DNA of 64,000 nucleotides from UBA5336 sp964506685. GTDB lineage: Bacteria > Pseudomonadota > Alphaproteobacteria > Caulobacterales > Hyphomonadaceae. The translations under genes and the position numbers were made by a program. How positions within the stretch are numbered: the stretch's first letter is position 1; every line of letters starts with the position of its first letter. Location of the stretch: NCBI GenBank assembly GCA_964506685.1, contig CAZDMQ010000004.1, positions 1-64,000 of the forward strand, in the 5' to 3' direction. The notes under the pieces were generated by a model that made no database searches, had not been told where the DNA came from, and worked only from the letters and a program-made list of their open reading frames with translations. Positions 63,196 to 64,000 of the stretch are shown here, in pieces.

Positions 63196-64000
63196 CTAGA
63201 AACTGTCGGCGGCAGTGGCCCGGCGGAGTGACCGCGCGGGTGTTTTCGGCGCGCCCGGATCGTCGCGGCCGAGACTGTCGAGCAATTGCTCGCGTACCCG
63301 CTGCCCCATATCAGGATCGGTCAGCTTCGTGCCATCTCGGCGGCAGACGTAGAAGCTGTCGAACACCCGTTCGCCATAGCTGCCGACATGCGCCGAATGG
63401 ATCGCCAGGCCATGATCGGCGAGCAGCTTCGCCACGTCATAGAGCAGGCCATGGCCGTCCCGAGCGATGATCTCGATCACGGTGAACTCCTCGGACAGGT
63501 CGTTGCGGATCTGCACAACCGGCTCGACGATGAAGGCGGCCTCGCGACGGGAATTGCGCATCGCGATGTCCCGCGACGGGCAGCCCTCCCGAAGGGCGGT
63601 CTCCAGTTCCCGGGTCAACCGGTCGACGCGATCGGGATCGCCGTCGGCAAAGACCCCGCCATCTGGTGCCTGAAGCACAAAGGTGTCGATGATCCGGCCA
63701 TCGGGGTTGGTGAAGACCTGGGCCGACGCGATGCTGGCCCCGCCCTGCAGGATCGTGCCGACAATGTCGGCGAACAGGCCGGGCCGGTCCTCGGCGGAGA
63801 CCAGGATTTCGGTGTCGTGCTGCTCGCCGGCCCGGCGCCAGGCCACCGTCGGGTCGCCGCCCTGGGCCAGGACGTCGGCATGCCAGGTGAGCTCTTCCTC
63901 GTCGAAGCCGGCCCAGTATGCCGCTTCCATGCCGGGCATGGGCCTGGGGATGTCCTGGCGGCGGCTGGCAAGCGCCTGCCGTCGGGCCATGGCGCGACCG
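63196..64000 (-). CDS. glnD: PII uridylyltransferase GlnD, 3' part (cut by the window edge)
   Basis: GlnD adds and removes UMP on the PII signalling protein in response to glutamine. Only the C-terminal part, about 268 codons, is in the window. Two ACT domains are visible, starting at TEILVSAEDRPGLFADIVGTI and EFTVIEIIARDGHGLLYDVA (each partly quoted). The reading frame is still open at position 64000, so the internal ATG at 63990 is not the real start. The nucleotidyltransferase and HD domains lie beyond the edge. It is followed by murJ and trpS. Confidence 0.93.
   Translation of the reverse strand, partial: GRAMARRQALASRRQDIPRPMPGMEAAYWAGFDEEELTWHADVLAQGGDPTVAWRRAGEQHDTEILVSAEDRPGLFADIVGTILQGGASIASAQVFTNPDGRIIDTFVLQAPDGGVFADGDPDRVDRLTRELETALREGCPSRDIAMRNSRREAAFIVEPVVQIRNDLSEEFTVIEIIARDGHGLLYDVAKLLADHGLAIHSAHVGSYGERVFDSFYVCRRDGTKLTDPDMGQRVREQLLDSLGRDDPGAPKTPARSLRRATAADSF

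Overview
The window looks like chromosomal DNA of a high-GC alphaproteobacterium, most likely of the Caulobacterales/Maricaulales type. The pointers are an RNase E with a very acidic insertion in its S1 domain, a single-cysteine DksA, a Fur without the CxxC pair, a DUF2336 protein, a large TonB-dependent receptor, two near-consensus CtrA-type boxes (TTAA-N7-TTAAC), and gene orders I know from this class (panB-TPR-bamB-der, tsaB-rimI-fur, glnD-murJ-trpS). Assignment is by recognition only. Almost all of the window is core housekeeping DNA. I see no prophage, IS element, CRISPR array, rRNA or tRNA.

Layout. 0.2-5.8 kb, minus strand: prfB (with an intact programmed +1 frameshift), the bifunctional penicillin-binding protein PBP1A and an AmiC-type amidase. 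6.2-9.1 kb: rne, divergent from amiC behind a 432-bp gap holding a strong hairpin. 9.3-12.2 kb, minus: leucine dehydrogenase, a lipase-like hydrolase and an Fe-S uracil-DNA glycosylase. 12.3-16.8 kb, plus: pirin, speE, an M28 lipoprotein peptidase and rlmJ. 16.7-20.7 kb: an orphan membrane histidine kinase, divergent from a coupled FAD-oxidoreductase/thioesterase/small-protein set. 20.8-25.4 kb, minus: panB, a TPR membrane protein, bamB and der. 25.5-27.1 kb: Uma2 nuclease-fold protein, NnrU, a small membrane protein and a 111-nt nested palindrome. 27.1-31.9 kb, minus: M3 peptidase and a lipidated subtilase with an autotransporter-like C-terminus.

32.1-36.4 kb, plus: quinone-oxidoreductase-like MDR, GNAT, an atypical crotonase, a VapBC toxin-antitoxin pair and an acyl-CoA dehydrogenase, with overlapping starts and stops. 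36.4-40.2 kb: tyrS divergent from anmK, then an unknown membrane protein. 40.5-42.4 kb: dksA and an orphan FliM-like SpoA protein behind a CtrA-like box. 42.6-50.7 kb: TonB-dependent receptor with a clear terminator, facing an M14/S9 peptidase pair, probably a peptide-uptake neighbourhood. 50.9-55.7 kb: CoA transferase, DUF2336 protein (second CtrA-like box), glycine-zipper protein, methyltransferase. 55.7-64.0 kb, minus: rutE-tsaB-rimI-fur, nfuA-like, an unknown membrane protein, a PCuAC copper chaperone, trpS, murJ and the 3' part of glnD, which runs off the right edge.

How the parts connect. Several neighbourhoods concern envelope construction (PBP1A, AmiC, MurJ, BamB, AnmK). Another theme is secreted proteolysis: five predicted exported peptidases (M28, M3, S8, S9, M14), four with lipoboxes, plus the TonB receptor, suggesting a protein- or peptide-degrading lifestyle. 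Translation and RNA processing are heavily represented (PrfB, RNase E, RlmJ, Der, TyrRS, TrpRS, TsaB, RimI). The least explained items are the FliM-like protein with its CtrA-like box and leader hairpin, two mutually exclusive hairpins directly upstream of trpS, the palindromic element at 27.0 kb, the NalP-like lipidated subtilase, and the VapBC pair wedged between two acyl-CoA genes.
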